DNA of 64,000 nucleotides from Thamnaconus septentrionalis (taxonomy: Eukaryota > Chordata > Actinopteri > Tetraodontiformes > Monacanthidae), in assembly GCA_009823395.1 (NCBI GenBank), contig CM020509.1, positions 18,851,501-18,915,500 on the forward strand. The letters are read 5' to 3'. Positions within the stretch are counted from its first letter, which is position 1. Each line of letters begins with the position of its first letter. The notes beneath the pieces were generated by a model that was given only the letters and a program-made list of their open reading frames with translations, had not been told where the DNA came from and did no database searches. Below, piece after piece: positions 45,309 to 57,010 of the stretch. Made by a program: the position numbers and the translations under genes.

Positions 45309-48226
45309 CGGCTGCCATCTTGGACTCTGGGGGCCTGATTGAAACTCATGATTTCACCCAGTGATGGTCCAAGTTTATCTACTAAAATATTTTGAAATGA
45401 AAAACAACAACAACAACTGTAACTAACTCCATTACAGTTGGTACATAAGGTCGGGGTTGATTCTAATTAGACTATATTTAATGACTTTTGGACTGGTTAA
45501 CAGTGTCCATTTTAAAATTTTACTTTACTCAAAGTTGCTACATTGCAACTCCAACTTTTTTATTCCAAAAATATTATATGTTGATGGGGTAAACCACACA
45601 CAATGACGATGTTCAAAGTCAAGACATCCTTTGAAAATCAATGCATAAAACAATGCAACTGTCCCGACGACCAGCATTAATGACACATCAAGTGCTGGCA
45701 CCTTTATTTCCCTTCTTTTTAAACTTTTGTACACAAGACTGGTGTCGTGTCAGTATCAACAATAACTTGTTTGATCTTATTTAGTGTTGTCCCAGTGGAA
45801 AAGCAATCATTTAATTCCTGCAATTTCTAACTTATAAGGTTTAGGAAACCTTGTTTAAGTTTTTGCTTGTAGTCCAACCAGCTTTTTTAGAAATGAGAAT
45901 ACAGGACAACCTGATCTCTGAAAGCACTCTGATGAGATGAATGTATGGATACCTCATATCGTTCCCTGTGCCAAACATGCAGTATTATTCCATATGTGTG
46001 GGCTGGTGTGTGAATTAAACCTGAGCACCCAATAGCTGCATGTAAACCTGTCGAATCCCTCCCTCTGTTGGAAATCTGCCTTTTCTGTCCGCCTGATTGA
46101 TCACCCGTTATGCAAGCCCTAGTCTGTCACGAGGCTAACATCATCTTCCATTAGGCTGCATTTAATTTGCATAATTAATATAAAAAAGAGGCCTCGATGA
46201 CCCACAAGTTCCAAAATAGATCTGGCACGTAAGACGTAACGCCACCATTCAGGGCCTCCAACACAAAATGATATGAGAGCGCGTATTGTATGACGGTTAT
46301 CTGCACCAGAAAATAGAACAGACAACAAGGTGATGATGATGATGGGCAGCTCTGGCTCCTCAGGGATTTTTTTTTTTTTGCGAGTGTGATTTGGCCTCCA
46401 TGTATAGAAAGTTCGCCCTTCAGAAACCATTTATCGATGTCAGAGTGACGACAAAACTCTTCCAGAGAACTATTTTTAAATCGCTCCCAAAGTGCTTCTT
46501 TTTTCTGTTAGGCAGCATAAATTAGCAAGTGCATCACCCCGTGTGTGTGTGTGTGCACGCGCATGTGTTTGTGCGTTACTGATCAAAAACAAGAGTTATG
46601 TGCGCATTTGTGCAAAAATCTTTTTTTTTTCTTTGGCTGTTTTTCATCAAGGTTTTTTATTTTTTGCTTACCCTCAGCTGGAAGAGGACTGAGTCACTGC
46701 GGTGAAGGAAGAGGGCTGGGAGGGAGGGGAGAGAGAGGACGTGGGTGGTATGGTGGGGGTCAGGGTGGAGGAGGGGGGCAGATGAAGCAAAATTATTAAC
46801 AACATAAACCAACGGAGCCCTTTCATTACCTGGCACTCATCACAAAAAGTCAATACTTTATGCAGAGGAGAGTGACACACATTAGCGAATGATGTTTTCT
46901 TTTCTCTCTCTCTCTTTTTGTGAATCACCAGCCACTCAGTGTGTTTCATCATCGCAGGTGCAGCGCAAACTATCAAACCCCTGCTCTCAGGAAACTTCAA
47001 AGCGGGCGGTAATTGACAGAAAGCGTACAGAGAAATTCATTAGCGATACGAGATGAATGAGGACGGCGAATAATTGGCCCACGGCCACGTTTGTGCACTC
47101 CAGTTGGCTCTGGGATGACTTGTTTCACTTGTTTCCAGCCCTCTAGCACCGCGCAGGCTGCCCACACCTGAACAGGTTGGTCGGATTTTTTTAGACACAT
47201 GACAAGATCCACAAAAAAAAAAAAAAAATACTTTGCCTCCATCTAATAAGATTAGAAGATAATGAAGATAAGCTTCAAAGATGTGATATGTGTATGTAGC
47301 TGAATATACGTTGTATTAGAGCCAGAAAGGGTGAGAGAGAGCGAGAGAGAGAGAGAGAGAGGGGCAGGCTAACGTGTGGGTGATTCTTGTTCGCAGCGGC
47401 TTTGACTCTGTTTGGTGAGGGCGGGCGGGCGGACGGGCCGGCCATTAGGAATATTGATGTGCGCGCTCCTGCATGTGGTCTAACATCACTGCTGTCGTCA
47501 CTGCAGCCACCTCGCTGTGACTCCCCAGCGCCCTGACAGCCTCCCACACTCTCCTCCGACTCCCCCCCCCCGCTGCTGGCCCCCACCCCACCCCACCACC
47601 ACCTCCACCTCCACCTAAAGCACCTCTCCGAGTCACTCGCTGTTCCTTCTTTCCCTTCGCCTCCGCCCGCGTCTCTTTATTTCATCCCTCCTCTGTCCAC
47701 CGTCTCATCGTTGGCTTCCCTCACCCACTGCATTTCTTTTCTTCTCCTTTCTTTCCCTCCATCATCCCTCTATTTATCACTCGCCCCCTCATTTGCCGTG
47801 TGGGTCTTCCCTTGTCTTTCGTCATTGCTCCCTGAGCCCACTGTGCTTCTCCTGTCTCCGTCTCTATGGAAACCCCCTGCATGGACACAAGTGGCTCTGA
47901 GGTCTGTGAGACACTGATACAGACCCTATTAGATCACAGACTTACTTTGTCTCCCAGAGAGAGAAAGAGGGAAAGAAAGAGAGAGAGGGAGAGAGAGAGA
48001 GCCACATGCCCGCAGCCTCACGTGCGTGAGCGCGAGCCTGTTGCGGCTGCCAAAGCGTGATGCGTGACGGCGGCGGGCGGCGTCCCCTCCGATCCACACG
48101 CAACTTATCGGGGGTGTGAAATGGGAGGAGGGAGCCGGCTCTAATGTCTCATTACACTGCACCTCGCTTCAATTACGAGATGAAGGGGACCACCTGATGC
48201 GGCTTCTGCACATTTATTCCCTTCTG

Positions 48227-48265
<39 letters not shown>

Positions 48266-48717
48266 CTGGATAAAAACGCATTCGTCCCTGCCCCCCCATC
48301 TCTTCTGTCACTCTCATACCTCACACGCCGCATTCTCCTCCTCACATTTACACGCTGCCGAGGCCGGCGTGGTTGCGTAGGCCCGTGCGTCATTCAGGTC
48401 CAAAACACATCTAAAGGACAGGTGATTTGCGCTAAGAGGGCTCAGACAGACAGAATTTCACAGCTTTGCGTCGCTCTTCTGGGCACCGTCATGATTCGGC
48501 GGTCACGCTTAAGTGGATCATTGCGCAGCGCGATGATGATGATGGGGAGGCGACAGCGGGATGTTTCGGGGAGAGGCGACGCCAGTGCAGTCGACAAGAA
48601 CGGGAGCAGAAAAAGACGAGGGAAGGGAGGCACTGCACGGTGTGTTTTCTGTTTTCTGTGCTTTGGGTGGAAGAAATGACTTGATGCCTCTGGCGTCTGA
48701 GGGTGTGACGTTTACAA
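45309..48717. other. Intergenic, no gene recognised
   Basis: This is AT-rich on the left and GA/CT-rich on the right. It contains a POU-octamer/homeodomain-like cluster at 46164-46179, (GA)n near 47336-47361, purine-rich runs near 47960-48000 and (CA)n at 48230-48261. No coding exon is supported. Confidence 0.5.
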
Positions 48718-48723
48718 TTTATT
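48718..48723 (-). terminator. Poly(A) signal AATAAA, tent5d-like gene
   Basis: This minus-strand AATAAA lies about 1.47 kb downstream of the stop codon. The stretch between (48724-50185) has no other gene and contains a (TG)n/(CG)n run at 49810-49887, so it reads as the 3' UTR. Confidence 0.5.
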
Positions 48724-50185
48724 ATGTTTTTTTTTTTTATCAAAATGTACACGAATAAACTACAACAAGGACTACATTAAAATAGACATCAAAACAGGCA
48801 GCAGTAACAGGGGTCAACAACTCAACACATACCCTACTAAGCCCCATGCCCACCCTGTTTCATACCCCCCAGTGCAGTGAGATAAAGACATGCCAATCAT
48901 GTCTCACATTTAGGCACTTGATATTTCCCCTAAACCATCTTTGGTCATAGTTGCTGTCACACGGTTGGAACTGGTCTGGAGTGGACTGGAACCGGTTTTC
49001 ACGTCGATTCTGACTGTGTGGGTTATAGACTGTTGATTCGTGCTGCGAGCAAAAGCAAAAAAATTCCTGCGCCCGAGGTTTTCGAGATGACCCAAAGATG
49101 GTTACAACCTGGCCACCTCCACTGAGTAAACTTTAGCATCAAATAAATCAACACTAGATGGTACAGTACGCCACAAGATTACAGAAAGGACTCCACGAGA
49201 GAAAGGAATCAAGCACTACATCTTCATACAATTTTACCTGAAAACAATGTAGTGTATCTGCACATGATATATTGTAATCAGTACGCTGTACAGTCTATAG
49301 CAAAGGCATTGTTGTTGGCAATTTGTTTTTTTAAATATAGGTACTAACCTGTCTGTTTACCACTGAGTATCATCTTGGAAAGTCTTGCAAAAATAGATCA
49401 GTTTTCATTTTTAATCAAAAGCCTTTTGCTTAGACTTGAGAATGTACGTTATATTCAGCTACTCATGCATGTCTAACTGTGTTGAAATTGTAAACCTCAT
49501 GTCTGTTTGCATGTTTGTGTGTTTTTGTAAGTGTGTTGGTACATGCATGTGTGTTTTCCAATACAAGTATTGTACACACTGCTAGACTGGCCCACTATCC
49601 CCCCGACCCCGTCCCCTGTAAAAGATTGACAAAGTTACATTAAACAGTTTAAGAAGCATAGTAGTTACACAGTATTTGGCAGTGAGAGAACAGTCCTAAC
49701 TTATCCATGCACAATATCAACCACAGGCAAGGTCCACATTCTGAACAAACGCATTAGGAACAACACACTAAGAACATGAAAAGAATGTACAAGAATTCAA
49801 GAACCTGGAAGTGTGTCGTGTGTGTGTGTGTGCGTGCGTGTGTGTGTGTGTGTGTGTGTGTTTGCGAGCGTGCGTGCGTGCGTGCGTGAATGTCAACAGC
49901 ACAGCTGGTTTCCGAGGGAGACCAAAGGGCTATGACTCATGTAGTGCATACAGCATTTTCTGGAATCTTTTTTTTCAACAATATCGGAAGAATTACTATT
50001 TTCCAACAAAGCCCAGACAATTAAATATAATCATGTTAGACCTTCACAAGACATTCTGGGAGTTTACTGGAAAACCCACTTAGTCCCACCCCCATAGGTC
50101 TATTATAGACCAAACAGTTTATCCCTGGATTATATTTCCATTCTTGAGCTCTTTTGGCGCTTTTCTCTTGTGAGCACCTTCCCCT

Positions 50186-53100
50186 TCACTCAGGTATTGT
50201 CGCGTTCACATACGCGTGAATGTGTTTGTTGTGTTTTAGACTAATCCAGTCTGAGTGTGCAGGTGTAAGGGGTACGGTTGGTAAAGCAGAGTTGATCCCC
50301 CCTGGGGTATGTAGTAGCTGCAGTAGCTGGGTTCCGCTAAATAGGGGGCAGTGTGCTCTGCGAGATACGGACGCGGGCTGGTAGAAGCATGTGACGTGGT
50401 CTGTGTTGGGGATGATGTTCTGCTCGCCGAGAACTTTCAGTGCCAGCACTGTGATCATGTTGAGTGTCTGGCGCCGCTCGTGTCCCATCAGACACACCGT
50501 GCTGTCGTCGACCACGCGGCGCAGCGTCATCAGATACTGGTACTTGCTCCTCTCCTCGCCGATGAAGTGGTTCTTCAAGTAGGACAGGATCTTCCTCTGC
50601 TGCTCCTGCACGTCGGGGAAATCGATGAAGAAGCGCGAGCACATGTAGCGCTCCAGGGTCTTTATCTGAGTTTCGCTGGCCGGCCGGTAGTCCCTCACTA
50701 GCAGGTTGCTGTACTTCAACAGGCCGCCACCACGGATCTCCTCGGGGTTCCTGGTGGCAATTAAGCGATAGCGCAAGTGGTCCATGGCTGCCTCGAAGTC
50801 ACCGTACATGCTCTCCGCCAACACCTCAACGGTGGGGACAGAGCCAGATGCCTGAGGATTGTTGCTCTGTTCAGGCATGTCTCTGGCTACCTCGGGGACC
50901 TCTTTGTTTTCAGGCACAGAGCAGGATACTTCATCAGCTTTTGGAGGGGCTGAGTCCCCTGGACTCTTATACTGAGGTGCAGGCAAAGAATGTGAGGTTG
51001 CGCTCTGAATTGTGATCAGAAAAGAAACGGGCTCTGCAACCTGAGGCAATGACGAGATATAAGACTCTTCCTTTGTCTCGTCCGGCTGTAGGTCTGGAAC
51101 TGGCTGAGGGGAGGACTCACTGAAATGGTTCTCGCCGTCCGTGTTCAGTATCAAAGGCTCTATATCTGAAGATACCTGAGGTACGAGGTCCTCGGACTCC
51201 ATCGGTGGAGTGAGGCAGAGGAGGGGCGGGCTGAGGGAGGGAGATGGGGGGCTCGGACAGAGAGGCGGAGGGCTGAGACTCAGCATCGGAGGGGTGAGGT
51301 ACGGGGGCGAGCACAGGCCAGACGAGGTCGGGCTGCAACTCGGAGGTGGGGAGTTGAAGTTGGCGACAGGGCTGACATTACTTGACCCTGGGGACGAAAA
51401 GCTGTACGACGAGGGGGTCAGGCATTGGAGAGGGCTGAGGCCGGGTGGCGACGGAGTGAAACAAGGAGCAGAGAGGCTGAGCATGGGAGGGGTGAGACAG
51501 GACGCCGGAGGAGTGACGCACTGGGAAGGAGAGGGTGAACTTGATGCAGTTCTCGTGGAGTCGTCGTCCTGAGGCTGATCCAAGTTCAACTCTCTGGTCC
51601 AGTCTTCTCTGTTTTCCTGTCCGTCGCTGAGCTCAACGTCTGAGGTATGCTCGGGTTCTTGGGTGTTTGGCCTGGCTGTGTCTGCGCGAGAGACCGGCAC
51701 CTCCTCTGAGTCAGTGAGATCTGATTGTCCGGATGCAACAACGGTTTCGCTGTCGGCGGACTGCACCTTATCGTCGCAATCCGAATGTGCCTCGTGTGAG
51801 TTGTGAATAATTTGCCCGCCTATACTCTCTGCGGTCAGTGGTGGGGTTGATGGCTTTTGAGGTAAAGTGAATGGAGGATCCACAGCAGAGGGCAAGACAG
51901 ACAGATCAGGGATGGTATCGGGGGTTGAGGTAAGTTCTAAATGTGGATTTGTGTCATTGGAGAGGTCGCTCTCAGGCTCAGAGTTTGGCGTGGAGGCAGC
52001 GCTGATTGCGGGGGAAGATGTTGGGTCTGAAGTGGGAGACTTTTGCTCAGGGTCAGGAAGCATCTGAGGTTCAGGGCTCGGGCTGAGGCTGAGGCCCGGC
52101 CTGACACATGGTGCTGTGGCAGGAGCTCTCTCAGGTGCCGGACTCGGGCTAGAGTTGGGGGCGATCTTGCGACACATTCTCCGGGGCGGTTTAGGGGAGG
52201 AGTGTTTGAGCACCACCATGTGAGAGAGTCTCTCTGAGGCCTTACAGGAAGTTGGGGAGGAGGTCTTTTTGTCAGAAACAAGGCTAGGTGGTGCAGGTGA
52301 AACATCCTGAGTGTCTGGAGAACTGAGGGCATCGAGTGTGTTGTGTGTTTTTTCCAAGTTGTCAGAGTGATATGTGCTGGTAATTTCCAGTGTATCCTGT
52401 GTGCAAGCAGATTGTACGTTGTCAAAACTAAGAGATATGGAAGAGGGGGAGCTGGAGCAATCAATACCCTGTGTGTCTTCGATATTTTTTGCTTCTGATG
52501 CTCTTATCTCTTTTTTCTCTTTGCCTATTTCTGTGTCCTCTTCCCTCTCTGATTTCTCCTCGGCCTCTGTCTCTACTTTATTTTCATCTGCTGACTGCTC
52601 CTCAGTTTTTGCGTGTGACAGAGACACATGATGTGTTTTATCTTTCTCATCTGCACCCTGGTCCACACTAAGATACTTAGAAGGATCTGTGCCAATCCGT
52701 TCTTCTGACAGCTTTAGCAACTCTGTCTGGGTTTTGTTTGAGGTTTCTGGCAGCTCGGACTGTTGCATACGCTGTTTCAGTTCGCTCTGTTCTAGTACAG
52801 GCGTTGTCTTCTCAGTCTGCTCCAGCGGGGAGCAGATTTCTGTTTGGCTGCACTGCACTAGCTGCTGCCCATCGTCGACCTTGGTTTCCTCTGCCTGTAC
52901 TACCTTTGCTGAACATTTGGCTTCACCCAGGAGCTCTGGCTCTAGTCTGATTTCGATCTGAGTTGGTTGTTCAGTTTCTACAGAGGTTTTTCCCATTTCT
53001 GACGAGGTCCTAAGAGGAACCTGGTCGGATACATCTGTCAAGTTAACGTTGTCTGTCTGTGGTGATTCTTCTTTCAGCTCCACAGGTGTTTTCTCTTGTT

Positions 53101-54304
53101 GATTTGTTTCAAACTTTGGCAAGGTTGTCTTGCTTGTCTGTTTAATTTGTTGTGAGGGGTTTGACTCCTTTCCGTGATCCTCCTCTCTCTGTTGTGTCTG
53201 ACTGATCAGAGCCTCCTCTTTGCCTGATAAATCTTTGCCATTAACATCCTCTGTTTCTGGAGCAGAGGTCTGGCTTAACAGGGAGTCTTTATGCTCGTCA
53301 CCTGCAAACTGGTCTTTCTGATCAATTACATTACTTTTGTGCTGCAGTTCCTGCTGCATATAGGACTCCAAGAGAGGATCCAGGATGATCTGGAAGGAAT
53401 CAACGCTGAACTCAAACTGCCGCCTGAGCACACTCACGAATTTGAGCTCCAGGTTTTTGCCGCTGTTGTTTGACAGTGATATGAGGCTCCAGCGATCGTA
53501 CTCACTGAAGACCTTGACCATTTTTTGAACATAGGCCTCCTTCATCGTAGCACTGCTGATACGCTCCCTGTTGACTGCTGCAGGTAGGCAGTCCAGCAAG
53601 CAGCCCAGCACTGACTCCTTAATTACCTGAAATAGGTAAATAATATGGAAATAGGTCAAAGAATAGATAAATATTACACCTACAACTTGTGTTTAGAATT
53701 AAATAATACTCTTGGGGTGTAAATTCTATAAAATAAAATTGTACTTATGCCTGATGCAATTGCAATATAATATAGTGACAGTTTTGTTACTTAATATTAG
53801 GTACATTGTTCATTCATAACCATAGCAGTACAGCATAGGTGGATTGTGCAACTGCTTAAGGAAAGAGGATCCAGTTCTCCAGGGTAACATATCACAGTTA
53901 ATACTTTCAGTACACAAGGGTAAACCACAGCTCCCAAGTCTTATTACATTGACCCGCATCATTATTCTCTTCAAACAGTGCAGTAATTATACCTGGAACT
54001 CCTCTTGACTGGGCAGCTCCACTCCAAAGATGATGTCCAGGTCCTTGTAGCCACTTCCATTGTCTTGGACAAGAACGTGGCTGGCTGTGGAACCGTTCAG
54101 GCGAACATCTCGTACTGTGATCCCCTGCTTCTGCAGCCTGGCCCGCACTGCAATGATGATGTCTCGAGGACGCAGCTCCAGCGTGGGAAAGTTCCCCCTG
54201 CCGTGGATGGGAACCGCCTCTGACAGCACCTGATGGAGAACTTCGACTTGCTCGGCATTCAGGCTGTGGAAGCGTTGACTGGTCCTGGATTTGGTTTCAG
54301 ACAT
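50186..54304 (-). CDS. tent5d: TENT5D/FAM46D-like poly(A) polymerase with a giant internal insertion
   Basis: Coding exons are 54304-53993 (104 codons) and 53626-50186, giving 1,250 aa as read; human TENT5D has 389. TENT5 enzymes are non-canonical poly(A) polymerases that lengthen tails of selected mRNAs. Seen: [13 protein letters not shown], the NGS motif (70-72), the DxD pair D88/D90 in [12 protein letters not shown], the third acidic residue E164 in NLELKF, then [16 protein letters not shown]. About 840 residues of low complexity (roughly 197-1036) follow, after which the family resumes at [11 protein letters not shown] through [27 protein letters not shown] and [12 protein letters not shown] to TCFYQPA (ending at 1189). 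The last 61 residues are not family-like; the conserved tail lies in another frame (see the pseudogene-type entry at 50236). IFGVELP and LGEQNI favour TENT5D, with some wording like TENT5C. A splice acceptor 9 nt before the ATG shows an upstream leader exon. Confidence 0.9.
50236..50370 (-). pseudogene. Out-of-frame conserved C-terminal tail of the TENT5D-like gene
   Basis: After QPA the annotated frame diverges from the family. The frame one base over reads PYLAEHT, then SYYIPQ and YQPYPLHLH and stops at 50236-50238. This matches the TENT5 tail pattern QPAPY...YY...QPY. One extra base, best placed at 50371 (T on the transcribed strand), explains the shift. It is either an assembly error or a real frameshift in this individual or species. 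Confidence 0.8.
50831..53350 (-). other. Low-complexity insertion within the TENT5D-like coding exon
   Basis: About 840 codons without a stop split the nucleotidyltransferase domain at the linker that in human TENT5D is about 15 residues long. The first 300 or so residues are rich in E, Q, S, T and K. The middle has a basic, proline-flanked island ([11 protein letters not shown]). The last third is Pro/Ser-rich with repeats of the form [10 protein letters not shown] (about 51190-51560), followed by another acidic/Ser stretch. It is predicted to be disordered. I found no frame-compatible GT/AG pair that would remove it as an intron. Confidence 0.85.
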
Positions 54305-56696
54305 GCTGCTGCCCTGAAGGATAGATGGTGAGAGGTGGCGGTGGTGGCGGGAGGGGTGGGGGTCGGGGGTGGGTGTAACAATTAGATATTTAAAAACTCT
54401 GTTTTGACTCTATTTCTCAACACATATTTAGCACTCAATATGTACACTCTCTTGCCAATCTGCTGTCTGCAAGTCACAGCTTGGCTGACAGCTTTTCATA
54501 ATGCTAATGTAACTGCTGTGTTGACAGACCGACACATGGAGCGACCCACATGGAAATGCCCAGTATGAATATCATTTGGCTGCTCAACCAAATTGCAGGA
54601 GATTATGAGATAAATTAAGAATGAGCATACAAAATCTGCACGATTTAATCAGACCAGACACAGTACCACATCACTCACTCTGTCTCACTAAGGTAGAACA
54701 CTAATTGTGCTTATGGAGGATGTTGTTTCGTGCTTTTGAAAATACAAAAAAATTAAGATGTCATAATGAGTAAATAATGCTAAAAAATACTAAAACTTTA
54801 ACAGGCCTTTGTTTATTGATTGTATCCACTAGAAGAGCAAGGGTTAAGCTGAATGAGTCATCACCGGCAGACTGCATTAATCACACCAACGTCACTAATT
54901 AAAGACACACATCTGTTTTGGTGTATGTGCATGCATGACGAGTGTGCAATACAAACAATGCCTCCCTTCCCCGTCGCTGTGAACGCACGCAAGCTTTTAC
55001 ATAACACCTGTGTAATCTGTGACACAAAGTGGAACTAGTTGGGATTAATAAACAGTCAATTATTTATTGTTTGACGCGCACCGTCGAAATCCCTGGGCAC
55101 TCACCCCCACAGCCGCAGCATAGATGCTTTATGAGCCGGTCTCTTCAAATTATTGTCAATGTAACATCGGTAGGAACACTCTCTGTAATGTGATTGACTG
55201 TGTGATTGTGGGTGCGTAAGATATAATATCAGGGAGTAAGTGCCCGAGCGCGCGTCTGGATCTGTGGTTCACAGCAGCCCATTATGATCTATTGTTTGCT
55301 CTAATCAATAGATGTCACTCAGTGCTGCAACTGAACGCAGCTGATTGCTATTATCTGTCAATACCAGCAGAGTAAACATTTAGATACTAATGAGTAGTAA
55401 TGGGAAGCTTTCTACCAGCCTTTGTCAGGCATCTGGAGGCTACAGTACACAGCAAGCGCAAACAGTCTGCTTAAAAGGGGTGTTTACTAATCGCTTGATT
55501 TACGCCGGGCACATTTCAGCAAGGACCATAAAACTGCAATTTACTTGGTAACGTCTCTCCAGCTTCACAAAACAAAACTCACTGCTCATGTTATGAAAGA
55601 GTTGCGCTTACCAGGCGAGTCTGTGAACATAAAGGCTCTGAAAAACTGCTGAGAAAGAAACATCTGTCCCGGTCCCACTTGAACAGTGTGAACTTCAAGT
55701 TGAAAAAAAAAACAAACCCTAACAATAATAGCGATCACACAACCAGAGGCAATAAACACAGCTCCAGATGTTGACACGATGTGAGTGAGTGAAACACTTT
55801 GTTGGAGAGGCAGAGCAGCACTGCGGGACTGCTTCCACGGCTAGCCTCAATATCTCCCCCTCCCCTTTCGCACTCTTCTGCAAACTTGCAGCCCGAGTGA
55901 CTCATCCAGGCGTATCGGCTCTGCTCACACATAATCTATGGCCACTGGAAGCCACTGGGGCTTCTACACATTGAGCTACATCTAAAACAAACATGAACAA
56001 TAATAATAATTAAAAAAAACTGGTAAAAACAATAACATATAAATAATCTTAATCAGTAAATAAATAATTCATCCACTATAAATCTTTAGATTTTAGGACG
56101 CCAGACAAAATGCCAGCAGACAGAAAACTCATAATAAAGCTCGAAAGGTGCCGAAGACGTTTCTTGAATGACAAGGTAATCTGTTGCCATCTCAAATTTC
56201 CCCCGTTGTATAATTTATCCATGTAATAGATACTATACTTTAAACAACGCCAGTATTTATTGCAAGGCTCGACAGCAGTGATGTTTACTGTGATGATATA
56301 TATATTTGAATGTAATCAAATGCAATCTAATTAAAACGTGCTTAATATGTAACTCTCAAGAGTTGTTTTACTCCTAATTAAATAAGAACACATTTAGTGG
56401 AGTGCTGTTTCGCACTCCAGTCACAACTCTCACTTTCCTGGAAGTGAACCGCTGCCCGGCTGGAATTCCTTCTGCCGGGCTCGACTCGCCTTCACTCTAA
56501 TCGCCCAATTACACACTTACTTACTCGTGAGATGCCAGGTGAGGGGAAATGAAGTGCAATTAAAAGCCCGGCAGGGAGGGAAGGAGGGAGTGGGGGAGGT
56601 TTGTCCGGATTAAAAACACATTAAGCCCGGATGCTGGCGTGTATCACCCACACCGGCGGCGAACGAACACAACTGTGCCGTCCAGGAGGCTCTTAC

Positions 56697-56960
56697 CTGT
56701 TGCTGCTGTGGCATTGGCTGGCTGGTGGCGGAGCTAGCGGCTCCTCACTTGGCACAGTGGAGCGTCAGCTCTTGCGTGTCCCCGGCGCGAGTTACGCTTC
56801 CTCCCGAAGTTGCTCGCCACTCCGGTGAAGCTGAGTGTTGCTGCTGCTGCTGCTGCTGCTGCTGCCCTGCGTCCCTTCTCGTCAGGCGTACGAGGCACGA
56901 GTCTGCGCGCCACTTCATCCGGGCGCTGTCCAGGAGCTCGCGTGGTGCTGAAATGACGAC
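56697..56960 (-). promoter_or_regulatory. Putative non-coding leader exon and promoter of the tent5d-like gene
   Basis: A good donor, CAACAG|GTAAGAG (exon end 56697), faces the leader acceptor CCTTCAG next to the tent5d-like ATG (acceptor about 54315). The region is CpG-rich. A (CAG)n of about 8 units on the transcribed strand (56840-56864) would lie in the leader. The upstream limit of the exon is not visible. Confidence 0.5.
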
Positions 56961-57010
56961 TGGAAACGAGTCCTCGCGCTCTTGTTTTCTCCTACGACTG
57001 CCCGGAGCGT

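Noticed and set aside
51210..51572. Plus-strand frames opposite the Pro/Ser-rich insert
   Set aside because: They are antisense shadows of a compositionally biased coding region, as are those at 51937-52671.
50831..53350. An intron retained inside the tent5d-like exon
   Set aside because: Donor-like GCAG|GTGACG and AAAA|GTAATG leave phase 1, while the only good acceptor near the right border, CCTCAG|GCATCT, needs phase 0. The whole stretch is open and its length is a multiple of three.
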